Origin: CAYXLW01 sp964466055
Lineage (GTDB): Bacteria; Patescibacteriota; Gracilibacteria; GCA-2401425
Assembly (NCBI GenBank): GCA_964466055.1
Contig: CAYXLW010000007.1
Location: 5,787 to 69,786, forward strand
Reading direction: 5' to 3'
DNA length: 64,000 nucleotides
Each line of letters begins with the position of its first letter. Within the stretch, counting starts at the first letter, position 1. The notes beneath the pieces were generated by a model. The model worked only from the letters and a program-made list of their open reading frames with translations. It was not told where the DNA came from and searched no databases. The position numbers were made by a program, and so were the translations under genes. This document shows positions 46,704 through 54,198 of this stretch, in pieces.

Positions 46704-47639
46704 TTATTTTATTTCTTCAGTATAATTTTTCATTTTTGTATTATATAAATCTTCCAACTTTTGAGATGTGAATACACCTTCATTTGTAATAATTCTATGA
46801 AACAATTTTGATGGAACGCGATCATGAGAACATTTTAATCTTTCATAAGAAATCGGCTTTGAATGATGTAATCTTGAATGTTTATGCAAAAAAACTTCTC
46901 CTTTCTTTTTGGATTCCCATAAACTAAATTTTATAGTGTTAAGAAAAACATAAATTGGAATATTAACAATGTTGAATTCTGAAATTATGCCATATGCTCC
47001 TGGTGACATAACAAAGTCCATTGTATTTTTTAATGTTAAAGCGCCAAAAAATACAATGTCTATATTATTATGTGCTAAATTAAGCATATAAGATGGAATT
47101 ACTTGAAAAGGAATTTTCAAATTATGTATTTTTTCAATATTATCATGCGTTTTGTTATAATCTTGTTCAGAGATTATAACATTAAAATTTTTACCAAGTT
47201 TTTTGAGATGTGCTAAAACTTGATGTACCGTATTGCTTTGATCATGTATGAGAATAGTTTTCCCCTCAACGTCTATTTTTTCTGCATTTTTTAATATAAG
47301 AGCATTTTCTTCTTTATATTTAATTATTAATTCTTCAATTTTTTCTAAAATAAAATTTTTACAGTTTTTGGTTGATGAACTTTCTAATAAGAAAAAATCT
47401 TTTAATTCTTTTAGTAGCGCCCTGTAATAGTAATTTAAACAACCAAATTTAGGTTCTGTATTACATGTGGCATAAACTAAGTCTTTAAATTGATTATAAA
47501 ATTCTTTGGTATCTGATACTTCAAAAACCTTTATAGAATTAATCAATGATCTCAATGTTATACATGAAACTTCTCCTGATCCAACATCAGATTCAATTTC
47601 TCTAAATAAATTAGAAAGCAATTCAATCCTAGTTTTCAT
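46704..47639 (-). CDS. IF-2B / R15P-isomerase family-like protein (divergent)
   Basis: 311 residues. The C-terminal half shows the IF-2B Rossmann pattern: GKTILIHDQSNTVHQVLAHLKK, FNVIISEQDYNKTHDN, IPFQVIPSYMLNLAHNNIDIVFFGALTLKN and NIPIYVFLNTIKFSLWES. Relatives include ribose-1,5-bisphosphate isomerase, methylthioribose-1-P isomerase and eIF2B subunits. The usual EsrP and NkiGt motifs are replaced (EQDYNK; SPGAYG), so activity is doubtful. Its start overlaps the end of the permease gene by four bases (ATGA), implying co-transcription. Confidence 0.65.
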   Translation of the reverse strand: MKTRIELLSNLFREIESDVGSGEVSCITLRSLINSIKVFEVSDTKEFYNQFKDLVYATCNTEPKFGCLNYYYRALLKELKDFFLLESSSTKNCKNFILEKIEELIIKYKEENALILKNAEKIDVEGKTILIHDQSNTVHQVLAHLKKLGKNFNVIISEQDYNKTHDNIEKIHNLKIPFQVIPSYMLNLAHNNIDIVFFGALTLKNTMDFVMSPGAYGIISEFNIVNIPIYVFLNTIKFSLWESKKKGEVFLHKHSRLHHSKPISYERLKCSHDRVPSKLFHRIITNEGVFTSQKLEDLYNTKMKNYTEEIK

Positions 47640-48943
47640 ATAATTCTAATTCTAAAATATAAATATATACTACATATTATCAATACTCCAATTGTTAAAG
47701 GAAGACTGAACTTCATATACTCAAGAAACGAAATATTCACATTCTCTTTTCTAGCTAAGTCTATAGAAACAATATTTGCAGAAGCTCCTATTGATGTTGC
47801 ATTTCCTCCCAAACAAGCTCCTAGTGATAATGCCCACCATAAAACATTTATATCGGGTTGGGTTGAAAATTTTTCTGTGATGCCAAGAACAACGGGGATC
47901 ATTATTGTAACAAATGGTATATTATCTAATATCATTGAAACAAAGCCTGATACCCACAAGATTAAAAGTGATAGATATAGTAAATCTGTGGATGAATTGG
48001 CAATCCAATTACTTAACTGAGAAAGAATCCCTGTTTTTTCTACTCCTGCAACCATTATAAAAAGACCCCCAAAGAAAAATAGAGTTGTCCATTCTACAGA
48101 TTTAAATGCGTCATGAATATTTTCTCTTTTTGAAGTAACTAACATAAGAGTTATTGCTCCTGTAATAGCGATTACAAATAATGGAAGATGTATAAAATCT
48201 TCAAGTAAAAATCCTGCTATTGTTAATAATATAATAGAGATTGCTTTTACTATAAAATCTGTATGTAGTGTTTTTTTAAGAAATGTAATTTTAATTTTTT
48301 CTATAAGAATATTTGCTATGTAAAGTTCTTGTAAATTGCTAGTAATAGGTTTTAATTTCTGCCAATTACTTATTAAGAAAATAATCATAATAAATAAAGA
48401 AGACATTAGTATTGGTACCCACAAATTGGCTATAAAAGAAATAAAGCTTAAATTTGCTGCGCCTCCTATAATTATATTTGGAGGATCTCCAATAAGCGTT
48501 AAAGCACCTCCTACGTTGGAAAATATGATTTCTGCAAATATGTATGGCTTCGGATCTCGCCCCATTCCTTTAATCAGCTGTATTGTTAATGGCACTATTA
48601 ACAACACGGTTGTTACATTGTCAAGAAATGCAGAAAAAACTGTTGTTATAGTCGAAAACAAGACAAACATAGCCAAAGGGTTTCCCTTTGTTAAAAAAGC
48701 TATTTTGGTATTAATCCATGTAAATATGTTACTTTTGGATGAGACATTGACAAGCAACATCATTGACATAAGTAAAATTATTGTTTCGAAATCTACAGAG
48801 GAGATTGCTTCTTCTGGGGTTAATATTCTAAACATAACCATTAAGATGGCTCCAGATAAGGCTATAAGTGCCTTATCAAAAACCTCAAAAATTATGAGAA
48901 GGAATGAAAACCCGAATATTGCTAGTGTGATATACGTTATCAT
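47636..48943 (-). CDS. NhaD/ArsB-type ion permease (IT superfamily)
   Basis: 435 residues, about 11-12 membrane helices. The two halves carry LDNVTTVLLIVPLTIQLIKG with GALTLIGDPPNIIIGGAANL, and later LDNIPFVTIMIPVVLGI with LGACLGGNATSIGASANIV. The pattern fits the NhaD Na+/H+ antiporter / ArsB arsenite / CitM group. A Na+/H+ antiporter role would fit a Na+-type V-ATPase, but the ion cannot be read from sequence. First gene of a pair with the IF-2B-like gene. Confidence 0.8.
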   Translation of the reverse strand: MITYITLAIFGFSFLLIIFEVFDKALIALSGAILMVMFRILTPEEAISSVDFETIILLMSMMLLVNVSSKSNIFTWINTKIAFLTKGNPLAMFVLFSTITTVFSAFLDNVTTVLLIVPLTIQLIKGMGRDPKPYIFAEIIFSNVGGALTLIGDPPNIIIGGAANLSFISFIANLWVPILMSSLFIMIIFLISNWQKLKPITSNLQELYIANILIEKIKITFLKKTLHTDFIVKAISIILLTIAGFLLEDFIHLPLFVIAITGAITLMLVTSKRENIHDAFKSVEWTTLFFFGGLFIMVAGVEKTGILSQLSNWIANSSTDLLYLSLLILWVSGFVSMILDNIPFVTIMIPVVLGITEKFSTQPDINVLWWALSLGACLGGNATSIGASANIVSIDLARKENVNISFLEYMKFSLPLTIGVLIICSIYLYFRIRII

Positions 48944-49112
48944 TGTGTATCATGTTTTTTTCTTGCGTAAAACCCTACTCCTAATTTTAAAAATGGCAAT
49001 AGAAAATCATGATTATTTTAATTTTTTTTATTTTTCATAAAAATTATACTTTTTCACCTCTTTTGATTTGACAAAATTTGGGGCTATAAATACAATTCCC
49101 TAGCTTATTCAA

Positions 49113-49202
49113 GGAGAGATGGCTGAGCGGTCGAAAGCGACGGTCTTGAAAACCGTTGTGGGGGCGACTCCACCCAGGGTTCGAATCCCTGTCTCTCCGC
49201 CA
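49113..49202 (+). tRNA. tRNA-Ser (anticodon TGA), anchor of the repeat array
   Basis: Class II tRNA: acceptor GGAGAGA/TCTCTCC, D-arm GGCTGAGC, anticodon stem ACGGT/ACCGT with loop CTTGAAA giving TGA, a long variable arm (TGTGGGGGCGACTCCACC), T-arm CAGGGTTCGAATCCCTG, discriminator G and encoded CCA. Its 3' end runs without a gap into repeat unit R1, and degenerate copies of the 3' end precede R2 and R3. Confidence 0.96.
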
Positions 49203-49458
49203 AGAGGTGCACTAATAGCACCTAATTCCCGCTTACCTATGGCAAAAAATACTCGAATTAATCGGGTATTTTTTCTTTATAAAAGCCCTTTTCACCTTAA
49301 AAATTTTGCAAAAGGGTGCGAATCCCTTTCCCTTATGGCAGAGGTGCACTATTAGCGATAATAGAATATTTTTTATATCTCATTATTTTTTAATAAAAAT
49401 GCTTCAAAAAGTAAGACTTTTTGGCTTAAAATATAGGGGTTCTAGTCCCTAATACCCT
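49198..49458 (+). repeat. Repeat unit R1 (261 bp)
   Basis: It begins at the 3' end of tRNA-Ser and differs from R2 at only about four positions. It contains: hairpin GGTGC-ACTAATA-GCACC; a long terminator-like stem around 49246-49274 (AAAAAATACTCGA/TCGGGTATTTTTT); CCCTTTT/AAAAGGG arms; a second tRNA-3'-end-like segment GGGTGCGAATCCCTTTCC; CTATTA-GCGA-TAATAG; CAAAAAGT-AAG-ACTTTTTG; and a third T-arm-like GGGGTTCTAGTCCC. There is no open frame, so the 350 bp between the tRNA and the antitoxin gene hold only this unit and a promoter. Confidence 0.92.
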
Positions 49459-49502
49459 ATTTTATAGTGTCTCATTTTATATAAAATGTATTGCTTTAGT
49501 AT

Positions 49503-49531
49503 TTACAAAAACAATACACTTATGCTATACT
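49503..49531 (+). promoter_or_regulatory. Predicted promoter of the toxin-antitoxin-like pair
   Basis: TTACAA (49503-49508), a 17-nt spacer and TATACT (49526-49531) preceded by TGC (extended -10). ACAAT and ATTGT arms flank the -10, a possible autoregulatory operator. Confidence 0.5.
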
Positions 49532-49555
49532 AATTGTGTTAATAATTTATAAACA

Positions 49556-49780
49556 ATGACTACCTCAGCAACTACATTTAGGCTTCCTGCAGATTTGCAT
49601 ACCCAAGCAAGTAAAAAAGCAAAACGTATGGGGATCACTTTAACAGCAGTTATAAAACAAGCTTTAAAAGATTTTTTAACTAAACAAGAAATTATTATTA
49701 GTGATATAGAAGAGATTGAGATTCCAAAAGATAAGCAGGAAAAAGTAAAAACAATTTCTACAAAACTTTCTAAACTATAA
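49556..49780 (+). CDS. RelB/DinJ-like ribbon-helix-helix antitoxin
   Basis: 74 residues. TTSATTFRLPADLHTQASKKAKRMGITLTAVIKQALKDFLTKQ is the ribbon-helix-helix pattern of RelB/DinJ antitoxins; the C-terminal 25 residues are acidic/basic and would wrap the toxin. It is followed 3 bp later by a 117-residue partner. Such antitoxins usually repress their own promoter. It is carried between repeat units R1 and R2, as module cargo. Confidence 0.75.
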   Translation: MTTSATTFRLPADLHTQASKKAKRMGITLTAVIKQALKDFLTKQEIIISDIEEIEIPKDKQEKVKTISTKLSKL

Positions 49781-49783
49781 GAA

Positions 49784-50137
49784 ATGAAGATTGTTATATC
49801 AAAAAGATTAGAGAGAAAATTTGATTCTCATTTTTCAAAAAATCATATTCTAAAATTTTGTTTGAAAGTTTTTCAAGGATTAGGAGATTTTATTCTTCCA
49901 AAAGTAACAGGTGGAAGGATTTTTAAGTTGAAACTTACAAGTGAAAATATTCATGGCAGAGGAGTTTTCTTGGTTACAGAAAATAAAGTTCTTCCATTGC
50001 TTATTCTTTCCAAAAACGATCCAATCGGAAGAAATATGTCAAAAAATAATCAGTTATATCTTAAAAAAGTTTTTGAAGCTTTAGATATTTTGGATGAAGA
50101 TCTTGATAAAAATAATATTGAAGTTGTTGAAATATAG
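49784..50137 (+). CDS. Putative toxin partner of the RelB-like antitoxin
   Basis: 117 residues, basic at the N-terminus (MKIVISKRLERKFDSHFSKNH) with a central beta-rich FKLKLTSENIHGRGVFLVTENKVLPLLILSKNDPIGRNMS. The size, the basic nature and tight coupling to the antitoxin fit a RelE/ParE-like or other small ribonuclease toxin, but I cannot assign a toxin family or see catalytic residues with confidence. The N-terminal IVISKRLERKFDSHF loosely resembles the start of RelE-type proteins. Confidence 0.55.
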   Translation: MKIVISKRLERKFDSHFSKNHILKFCLKVFQGLGDFILPKVTGGRIFKLKLTSENIHGRGVFLVTENKVLPLLILSKNDPIGRNMSKNNQLYLKKVFEALDILDEDLDKNNIEVVEI

Positions 50138-50206
50138 ATTTTTCTCTATTTTTTCAAAAAATACTCTTAAGCTAGTTCTTAAAGGGTGTGAGAATCTGTC
50201 TGCTCC

Positions 50207-50467
50207 CGCCAAGAGGTGCACTAATAGCACCTTATTCCCGCTTACCTATGGCAAAAAATACTCGAATTAATCGGGTATTTTTTCTTTATAAAAGCCCTTT
50301 TCACCTTAAAAATTTTGCAAAAGGGTGCGAATCCCTTTCCCTTATGGCAGAGGTGCACTATTAGCGATAATAGAATATTTTTTATATCTCATTATTTTTT
50401 AATAAAAATGCTTCAAAAAGTAAGACTTTTTGGCTTAAAATATAGGGGTTCTAATCCCTGATACCCT
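50207..50467 (+). repeat. Repeat unit R2 (261 bp)
   Basis: Nearly identical to R1 over 261 bp. It is entered through GGGTGTGAGAATCTGTC and TGCTCCCGCCA (50183-50211), a degenerate version of the tRNA-Ser 3' end. All hairpins of R1 are kept. After 50467 similarity to R1 stops and about 120 bp of AT-rich sequence without a gene leads to the stop of the HAD-like gene at 50589. Confidence 0.92.
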
Positions 50468-50588
50468 GTATGGGGATGAGTTATGGAATCCATGCACCAC
50501 CTACAAAAGTAGAAATCTAATATGAATATTTAACTGAAAAATTACGCTGAATAGTATAATACAAATTAAAAACTTCTAAACATGCTTT

Positions 50589-50921
50589 TTAAATAATCCT
50601 CATTTCAATTTCTTTCCAATTATTCTTATATTCAATCGCTCTGTCACAAATGTAATAATCTGCTACCACCTTTCCTTTATCTCTATAAATCTCATCATAA
50701 AGGATATTATTGTCTTTTAAGAACTGTATCATCTCTGTTTCATATTTCTCATTGTCATCAAAGTAGTCACTGTTGCTTCTGCAAGAATAAATGATGATAT
50801 ACCAACCTTTCTCCTTAAACCTCTGTATTACTTCTTTAGCTCCTTCTTCCAGCTCTCCAATCTCTGGGAACTTGTCTTTGCAGATAGTGCCAAAGTCTAT
50901 TGCTATACGTTTTTGTATCAT
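50589..50921 (-). CDS. Small HAD-like protein with altered catalytic motif
   Basis: 110 residues resembling compact HAD phosphatases (BT0820-like): RIAIDFGTICKDKFPEIG, WYIIIYSCRSNSDYF, YDEIYRDKGKVVADYYICDRAI. The usual first motif DFDGTI lacks one residue here (DFGTI, residues 9-13), removing the acid/base Asp at position +2; activity is therefore doubtful. It overlaps the beta-CASP gene by four bases (ATGA), so the three genes form one operon. Last gene of the cassette before R2. Confidence 0.6.
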   Translation of the reverse strand: MIQKRIAIDFGTICKDKFPEIGELEEGAKEVIQRFKEKGWYIIIYSCRSNSDYFDDNEKYETEMIQFLKDNNILYDEIYRDKGKVVADYYICDRAIEYKNNWKEIEMRII

Positions 50922-52162
50922 AGTTTAAGAGGTTTATTATCTGGTAAAATTGTTACGTTAGAAAAGAAGTTTTTGTATTTCTCTGGCTCTTGCGTATGTA
51001 CTGGAATAACTGTTTTAGGATTAACTGCATTAACTAACTTTTCCATTTCATCTACTCCTCCATGTCCTGAAGTATGGATATGATAAAAGTTCATTTCTTT
51101 TTCTTTACATAAATCTTGTAAGTCGGAATCTTCTAAATATCCCTCCCATAATCCCCAAATGAAATTGGCGTTCTTTAATGGATATAACTTATCAAAGAAT
51201 TTCCTTGAACCTCTATTATCTTTAAAAAGAAATACTAAATCCTTTTTCCTTTCTGCCATTTCATCAGACGTTATTTTAGAGTTTTTGTATCTATACACAT
51301 TTTGCTCATATCCATTCTCTAAAAGAATCTTTGTTTGATTCGGAGAAAAATAAACTCTTATATTCCTCCAGTCATACTGTGGAAGTGTTTTTGATTTATT
51401 TCCTAACTCTTCAAGCACAAATGCTGTGTATGGATCAATTACAAGCTCTTTCTTTGCCTTAGTTGTTGCTTTATAGATACTTACTAATCTATCTATATTC
51501 TGTGATGCTACTGTAATCAATGAGATATTTTCTTGTTTCTCAAAAATCTTTATCAAAGCTTTTTCAACGGCTTCTTCTGTGGGATATTTTTCATTACCTC
51601 TAGTAATTCTTGTTCCTTCTAAAAGTAAAATATCAATATTTTTAGGGATATCTTTTAGAAGTTTTGGGAATAGATACTTTTCTCTTCCTGCTAGTCCTCT
51701 AAAATCTCCACTAAAGAATATTTGTTTATCTTCATGTTCAAATAGAAATGCGTAACTATCAAATGCAGAATGATTTACTCTGTATGGCGTTATTTTAATA
51801 TCTCCAATATTAAAAGATTTTCTATCTTCAAATAATTGGATATTCTCTATCTCTATGCACATATCTCTTAAAAACAAGTTTGATATTTTTATAATTGATC
51901 TAGCTCCTTCACTCATAAATACGGGAACAGTTTTTGGTATTTCGTTCATTTCTCCGTAATGGTCTTGATGTCCATGTGAAAGTAATACTGCCTTTTGTTT
52001 CTTATCATCCTCTACTATTTTCTTAAAGTTTAAAGTTTCTCGTTTCTCGTCAGAGAGTGGCATTCCCATATCAATGATAATGTTTGTCATCTCTGTGCTT
52101 ACAGAAATACAAGTTCCTCCTATTTCTGATGAGCCTCTTATTATTTTTAGTTCTATACTCAT
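50918..52162 (-). CDS. RNase J-like beta-CASP metallo-hydrolase in cassette
   Basis: 414 residues. The MBL zinc motif SHGHQDHYG has H63, H65, D67 and H68. FSGDFRG, LLLEGTR, ISLITVASQNIDRLVSIYKA (beta-CASP) and the C-terminal IHTSGHGGVDEMEKLVNAVNPKTVIPVHTQEPEKY match RNase J-type nucleases. It is shorter than RNase J (about 550) and lacks the C-terminal domain. It is only distantly similar to the chromosomal beta-CASP protein at 33730. Overlaps the HAD-like gene; 3 bp after the nuclease-like gene. Stop is TGA. Confidence 0.8.
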   Translation of the reverse strand: MSIELKIIRGSSEIGGTCISVSTEMTNIIIDMGMPLSDEKRETLNFKKIVEDDKKQKAVLLSHGHQDHYGEMNEIPKTVPVFMSEGARSIIKISNLFLRDMCIEIENIQLFEDRKSFNIGDIKITPYRVNHSAFDSYAFLFEHEDKQIFFSGDFRGLAGREKYLFPKLLKDIPKNIDILLLEGTRITRGNEKYPTEEAVEKALIKIFEKQENISLITVASQNIDRLVSIYKATTKAKKELVIDPYTAFVLEELGNKSKTLPQYDWRNIRVYFSPNQTKILLENGYEQNVYRYKNSKITSDEMAERKKDLVFLFKDNRGSRKFFDKLYPLKNANFIWGLWEGYLEDSDLQDLCKEKEMNFYHIHTSGHGGVDEMEKLVNAVNPKTVIPVHTQEPEKYKNFFSNVTILPDNKPLKL

Positions 52163-52165
52163 GTT

Positions 52166-53098
52166 TTAATTTTTACTAAATATTTGATTACTAAAGTTTT
52201 TCCTAAATTCTTCGATAGAGAAAAGGTTTTGTTTATAAAGCCCGTATCCCATGAAATTGGCTACTGCAAACTTTAGATTTGCATGTTTCATTGGTTTTAA
52301 CTTTGACAGCACCTGATTAAGTTTAGAACTATCTGGGTCATGGTTCGCAAGTATAAATACAAAGTCTGGTTTTTCATCTGATACCTCTGTTATATGGTTT
52401 GGGTTTTTATCCAATGATTTTATTAATCCTAAATCTCTTTTCTGCTTAAATGATTCAATCATTTCTTCCTTAATATTTTGAAGTCTGGAATCATCTGATA
52501 AAAAAGATTCCATATCTCTAATATGTTTATCTATACTGGCACTTCCTTTAAGTGCACCATCTCCATATTTCTTTTCTATAAAGATTAGTTTAGGTTTATA
52601 TCCTTTAAAAAACCTCCTAGAACATCCGTCTGATTCCCACTCAAAAGCTATGGCGTCAAATCTTGCTCCTATATCTGTATATTCAATATCACAGATAAAG
52701 TAGTCTGTTGCTTGGTTAAGATTATTCTCTCTAACCAATAACTGCTGAAACTCTCTCTCATCTTTAGGGTGTTTGGTAAACCATAAATCCATTTCATGTT
52801 TTAACTGTGGAATTAGGTTTATCCATTTTTGTACTATTTCTTCGTTTGTTATTATTTTCGATAATCCTTCTACTAGTTCTTTATTATGTACTAAATAATT
52901 TTTATCAAAGTAGATTTCATACTTGGTTGCATTTAGTTCTTTTATCTTTATCAGATTTCCTCCTCGATAATAGATATTCACTGCATTTTCTCTAATTTCT
53001 AAATCTAATGTTAAGCATTCTTTACATTGTTTTAAGAAAGGGCTTAACATTCCTTCCTGTAGGTTTAGCATGAACTGCTGTGATAGTTTTCTAGTCAT
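52166..53098 (-). CDS. Predicted PD-(D/E)XK nuclease-like protein in cassette
   Basis: 310 residues. The N-terminal LDLEIRENAVNIYYRGGNLIKI is followed by YFICDIEYTDIGARFDAIAFEW and LIFIEKKYGDGALKG. Asp148, Glu175 and Lys177 make a D...ExK pattern typical of PD-(D/E)XK nucleases. The C-terminal half (PDFVFILANHDPDSSKLNQVLSKL) is unknown. I infer DNA or RNA cleavage only from this motif. It is the first gene of the three-gene operon and sits directly behind a highly structured leader (53113-53250). Confidence 0.55.
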   Translation of the reverse strand: MTRKLSQQFMLNLQEGMLSPFLKQCKECLTLDLEIRENAVNIYYRGGNLIKIKELNATKYEIYFDKNYLVHNKELVEGLSKIITNEEIVQKWINLIPQLKHEMDLWFTKHPKDEREFQQLLVRENNLNQATDYFICDIEYTDIGARFDAIAFEWESDGCSRRFFKGYKPKLIFIEKKYGDGALKGSASIDKHIRDMESFLSDDSRLQNIKEEMIESFKQKRDLGLIKSLDKNPNHITEVSDEKPDFVFILANHDPDSSKLNQVLSKLKPMKHANLKFAVANFMGYGLYKQNLFSIEEFRKNFSNQIFSKN

Positions 53099-53112
53099 AA
53101 TTGGGGATATTA

Positions 53113-53250
53113 AAAAGTGGGTAAACCGTTCTGGCGACCCTCATCTTCGTCCACATTGTGGATTCCAATTTGGCAGAAGCGATTTACCCGCTTTTCCATT
53201 GGAATCCCAATATAAAAATTTGATGTGGTTATGCCGAAGATGAAAGTCGC
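53113..53250 (-). ncRNA. Structured, pseudoknot-capable leader element upstream of the cassette operon
   Basis: Three pairs of arms: 53113-53128 with 53180-53195 (15 of 16 pairs, one wobble); 53134-53156 with 53223-53250 (long stem with small bulges); 53161-53169 with 53198-53206 (nine pairs). The second and third are nested, while the first joins the loop of the third to sequence outside, forming an H-type pseudoknot. The segment is clearly richer in G+C than its surroundings. It may be a cis-regulatory RNA, a separate small RNA, or a folded DNA recombination site; the sequence does not decide. Confidence 0.6.
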
Positions 53251-53849
53251 AACTGAACTTTACTAGCTTATTTTTTACTAATCAAGTTGTAAGATAAGTT
53301 AATATATTACATTATATGTGAAACTTTATAATTCAGAAAGAATTATTAAAAAAATAAAAATTATTCTTAAATAACTTTTTATCCAGTTAGTTCTAAACGA
53401 TATTTTTCAGCTATTTTTAGCTTTATTTTATATTATAATTTATCCCGAACTTCAGACAGGCAGATAAGGCAGAAAAAATGATAAAAAATTTACACCTTAA
53501 TAGTCAAAAAATTTATTTAAAAAACATGCTTTTGTTGCATGTCAGATATAATCGCATTATAACTGGAGTTTAACGAATTTTTCTTGAAAAAATAGGTGCA
53601 ACTTTAAAAAGAGTTGCATGTTTTTAATGCAATAAATCTGGAATTTTACATCTTTTGTAAAAAATTAGATTCTATGAATAAATAGAGATCATAAGGCTAA
53701 TAATAGCTTTAAGCAGACATATTCCTAATATTTAATCAGCTGCCATTCTTATTTTAAAAAATATTAATAGGCGTAAGTCTATTAGCTATTTTTTTATAGT
53801 GTCTCATTTGTCTCGTTCTACATTGAAAGGGTGTTAGACCGAGATGCTC
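53251..53849. other. 600-bp gene-free stretch with paired hairpins before R3
   Basis: No usable open frame. It holds hairpin ACATGC/GCATGT (53524-53542) and hairpin TGCAACT/AGTTGCA (53597-53618, followed by TTTTT); both right arms share GTTGCATGT. AGGCAGA occurs twice near 53457-53471. ATAGTGTCTCATTT at about 53797-53810 recurs after R1 (about 49464-49477) and, in part, after R3 (54117-54125). The end (53829-53853) is a degenerate tRNA-Ser 3' end. Confidence 0.5.
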
Positions 53850-54089
53850 CGCCAAGAGGTGCACTAATAGCACCTCATTCCCGCTTACCTATGGCAAAAA
53901 ATACTCGAATTAATTGAGTATTTTTTCTTTGTAAACGCCCTTTTCACCTTAAAAATTTCTTAAAAGGGTGCGAATCCCTTTCCCTTATGGCAGAGGTGCA
54001 CTATTAGCGATAATAGAATATTTTTTATATCTCATTATTTTTTAATAAAAATGCTTCAAAAAGTAAGACTTTTTGGCTTAAAATATAGG
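53850..54089 (+). repeat. Repeat unit R3 (240 bp homologous)
   Basis: It matches R1 and R2 over 240 bp, with about ten differences clustered in 53905-53965, then an identical stretch to 54089 where homology ends. In the terminator-like stem two changes relative to R1 (TCGGG to TTGAG) keep all positions paired, with the wobble moved. It is followed by CATAGTGTCTCGGTGCTAGACC (54116-54137, given here as part) and GCTTCCGTCAGG, which look like a degenerate tRNA-end boundary of the array. No gene lies between it and TspO. Confidence 0.9.
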
Positions 54090-54198
54090 TGGGATAGCCC
54101 CTTAAACTCTTTTTCATAGTGTCTCGGTGCTAGACCGCAATGCTTCCGTCAGGAAGAAATATACTTCACTTTATTGTGAGTTTTTTTTGAAAAGTGTT

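Noticed and set aside
49198..49458. Repeat units as tandem tRNA genes
   Set aside because: They contain T-arm-like stretches but no full cloverleaf, no anticodon arm and no matching acceptor 5' strand.
49198..54089. CRISPR array from the three regularly similar repeats
   Set aside because: Units are about 250 bp, spaced by 0.75 and 3.4 kb with genes between, and no cas genes are present.
49113..54150. A prophage or classic integrative element
   Set aside because: No integrase, structural, packaging, conjugation or relaxase gene is visible between the tRNA and the last repeat.
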